Shown: in pieces, positions 62,686 to 64,000 of the stretch
Layout of the letters: each line of letters starts with the position of its first letter
Position numbering within the stretch: the stretch's first letter is position 1
Assembly: GCA_965368785.1 (NCBI GenBank)
Contig: CBDUOG010000001.1
Location: forward strand, 51,487-115,486
DNA: 64,000 bases
Direction of reading: 5' to 3'
Source of the DNA: Silanimonas sp965368785
GTDB taxonomy: Bacteria > Pseudomonadota > Gammaproteobacteria > Xanthomonadales > Xanthomonadaceae
Made by a program: the position numbers and the translations under genes
Notes under the pieces: generated by a model
Seen by the model: the letters and a program-made list of their open reading frames with translations, nothing else
Databases searched by the model: none
Told to the model about the DNA's origin: nothing

Positions 62686-63897
62686 ATGTCAGAAATTAAG
62701 GAAGCTTTAGCACTTATTAGCCGCGGCGCGGACGAAGTTCTCAAGGTCGAGGAGCTTGAGGGGCGCCTGAAAAAAGGCCGTCCTTTAAGGGTTAAGGCCG
62801 GTTTTGATCCCACCGCTCCGGATCTGCACCTTGGCCATACGGTGCTGCTCAACAAGATGCGGCAATTTCAGGACCTCGGACATCAGGTCATTTTTCTGAT
62901 CGGCGATTTCACTGGGATGATCGGCGACCCGACAGGCAAAAATGTGACGCGCAAGGCACTCACCCGCGAAGATGTGCTGGCAAATGCGCAGACCTATGCA
63001 GAGCAGGTGTTCAAGGTATTGGACCGGGAGAAAACGGAGCTGCGCTTCAATTCAGAGTGGTTCGATAAACTCAGTGCCGCCGATATGGTTCGGCTTTCGG
63101 GGCAATACACCGTGGCCCGAATGCTCGAGCGTGATGATTTTTCAAAGCGTTTCGCTGCTCAGCAATCCATATCTATTCACGAATTCCTGTATCCATTGGC
63201 TCAAGGCTACGATTCGGTGGCACTGAAGGCAGATGTCGAGCTTGGCGGAACCGATCAGAAGTTCAATTTGCTGATGGGCCGCACGCTGCAGGCGAGCTAC
63301 GGTCAAGAGCCGCAGGTTGTGCTCACCATGCCGCTGCTTGAGGGTATCGATGGCGTGCAGAAGATGAGCAAGTCGCTGGGCAATTACATTGGTATCAATG
63401 AGCCGGCGATCGACATGATCACCAAGACCCTGAAGATTGACGACACCCTGATGTGGCGTTGGATTGAGCTGCTGAGCTTCGATATCAATATGGCCGAAGT
63501 TCAACAATTGCGGGCCGATGTGGCTGCTGGCCAGCTCAATCCGCGGGATATCAAGATTCGTCTGGCGCTGGAGCTGGCAAGTCGTTTTCACAGCCGATCA
63601 GAGGCGGAAAGTGCATTGGTTGGCTGGCAGGCGGCGGTGACGGGTCAGGGCGATACGAGCCAAATTCCACTCATGGAGATCGCGGTTGGCGCTGACGGAC
63701 TGCGTTTGGCGGCATTATTATCGGCCGCCGGACTGGCAGCGAGTAATTCCGAAGGCAACCGCAAGATCAAAGAGCGCGCCGTTAAGATCAATGGCGAGGT
63801 AGTGGAAGACCCGCAAAGTATCTATACAGCGGGCTTTGAAGCAGTTGTGCAAATTGGAAAGCGCAACTTTGCAAGGATTCTGCTGAAGCCCGAATAA
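62686..63897 (+). CDS. tyrS: Tyrosine-tRNA ligase (TyrS type 2, TyrZ-like)
   Basis: Class I synthetase. 403 residues. Nucleotide motif HLGHTVLLNKM, KMSKSLGN for the KMSKS loop, and the tyrosine-binding GGTDQKFNLLMG. The C-terminal 80 residues are an S4-type RNA-binding domain (EGNRKIKERAVKINGEVV). Strong AGGAAAC ribosome-binding site. The next element is the rrn-like promoter at the window edge, a typical arrangement in Xanthomonadales. Confidence 0.97.
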   Translation: MSEIKEALALISRGADEVLKVEELEGRLKKGRPLRVKAGFDPTAPDLHLGHTVLLNKMRQFQDLGHQVIFLIGDFTGMIGDPTGKNVTRKALTREDVLANAQTYAEQVFKVLDREKTELRFNSEWFDKLSAADMVRLSGQYTVARMLERDDFSKRFAAQQSISIHEFLYPLAQGYDSVALKADVELGGTDQKFNLLMGRTLQASYGQEPQVVLTMPLLEGIDGVQKMSKSLGNYIGINEPAIDMITKTLKIDDTLMWRWIELLSFDINMAEVQQLRADVAAGQLNPRDIKIRLALELASRFHSRSEAESALVGWQAAVTGQGDTSQIPLMEIAVGADGLRLAALLSAAGLAASNSEGNRKIKERAVKINGEVVEDPQSIYTAGFEAVVQIGKRNFARILLKPE

Positions 63898-63904
63898 GCG
63901 GCGA

Positions 63905-63990
63905 AAGTCAAGAAAATTAATTTCCGCCTAAAAAGAAAAAATCCCAAAAACCTGTTGACGGATTTGATAAGTGGTGTAAGATGTGCGGCT
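63905..63990 (+). promoter_or_regulatory. rRNA-type promoter with UP element
   Basis: AT-rich tract at about 63910-63950 (UP-element-like, with AAATTAATTT), TTGACG at 63955-63960, 16-bp spacer, TAAGAT at 63977-63982, then a GC-rich GTGCGGCTCCCTCGGGCG discriminator. A 16-bp spacer and GC-rich start are typical of stringently controlled rrn P1 promoters. The rRNA operon itself would lie just beyond the window. Confidence 0.7.
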
Positions 63991-64000
63991 CCCTCGGGCG

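Noticed and set aside
1..64000. CRISPR array, insertion sequence or prophage
   Set aside because: No regularly spaced direct repeats, transposase, terminal inverted repeats or phage structural genes were seen in either strand.

Overview
The window looks like a chromosomal segment of a gammaproteobacterium, most likely of the Lysobacterales (Xanthomonadales) or a close relative. Arrangements that point there are prmA-DUF3426-fis-purH-purD, DUF6776-bactofilin-erpA-nudC-ampE, coaBC-dut followed by an algC with a long membrane-anchored N-terminal extension, and anmK-M23 peptidase divergent from tyrS with a strong rRNA-type promoter at the right edge. Base composition is moderately GC-rich and fairly even. 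This placement is inference from gene order and protein type, not a database match.

Layout. 1-8.2 kb: end of an EptA-type lipid A modifying enzyme, L11 methyltransferase, a DUF3426 protein, Fis, the purine genes purH-purD, and an MFS-acyltransferase fusion. 8.2-12.7 kb: a five-gene leftward cluster (DUF6776, bactofilin, erpA, nudC, ampE), then a DUF4126 protein and an unknown. 12.9-17.4 kb: a two-gene signalling unit, a GGDEF/EAL protein whose catalytic residues are lost and a BarA-like hybrid kinase. 17.4-18.4 kb: a decayed bacterioferritin fragment, rppH and an elongator tRNA-Met with a clear promoter. 18.4-28.2 kb: the most accessory-looking stretch, with a sulfite-exporter-like protein, an HPP-CBS membrane protein, a tyrosine phenol-lyase, a DUF389-OmpA fusion, and prpF-acnD without prpB or prpC. 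28.3-37.5 kb: a lipoprotein, a YgjP-like metalloprotein, rdgC, ttcA, a YdcH-like gene, plsB, a second lipoprotein and rep. 37.5-39.8 kb: tandem Sel1-like secreted paralogues and thymidine kinase. 39.8-43.2 kb: an ECF sigma factor paired with a transmembrane Ser/Thr kinase. 43.2-52 kb: mutM, speE and speA, an oxidoreductase, a SPOR protein, argS, an HD/PDE-like unknown and radC. 52-64 kb: coaBC-dut-algC, DUF4124, pyrE, xth, ampG, a ribbon-helix-helix orphan, anmK, an M23 peptidase, tyrS and the rRNA-type promoter.

Functional themes. Cell-wall recycling is spread across ampE, ampG, anmK and the M23 peptidase, with the SPOR protein and bactofilin as wall or cytoskeletal factors. Phospholipid synthesis is represented by plsB and the MFS-PlsC fusion. 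Nucleotide metabolism includes purH, purD, pyrE, dut and tdk. Polyamine synthesis has speA and speE but no agmatine-processing step here.

The best candidates for new biology are the sigma factor-kinase pair, whose sigma region 2.2 carries Asn-Thr-Thr-Ala where acidic residues are usual; the dead GGDEF/EAL protein translationally tied to a hybrid kinase; the DUF389-OmpA fusion; the tandem Sel1 pair with a shared C-terminal aromatic motif; a thymidine kinase that has lost three of four zinc ligands; and an HD/PDE-like protein of unknown role. No CRISPR array, complete insertion sequence, prophage or integrase gene was seen.
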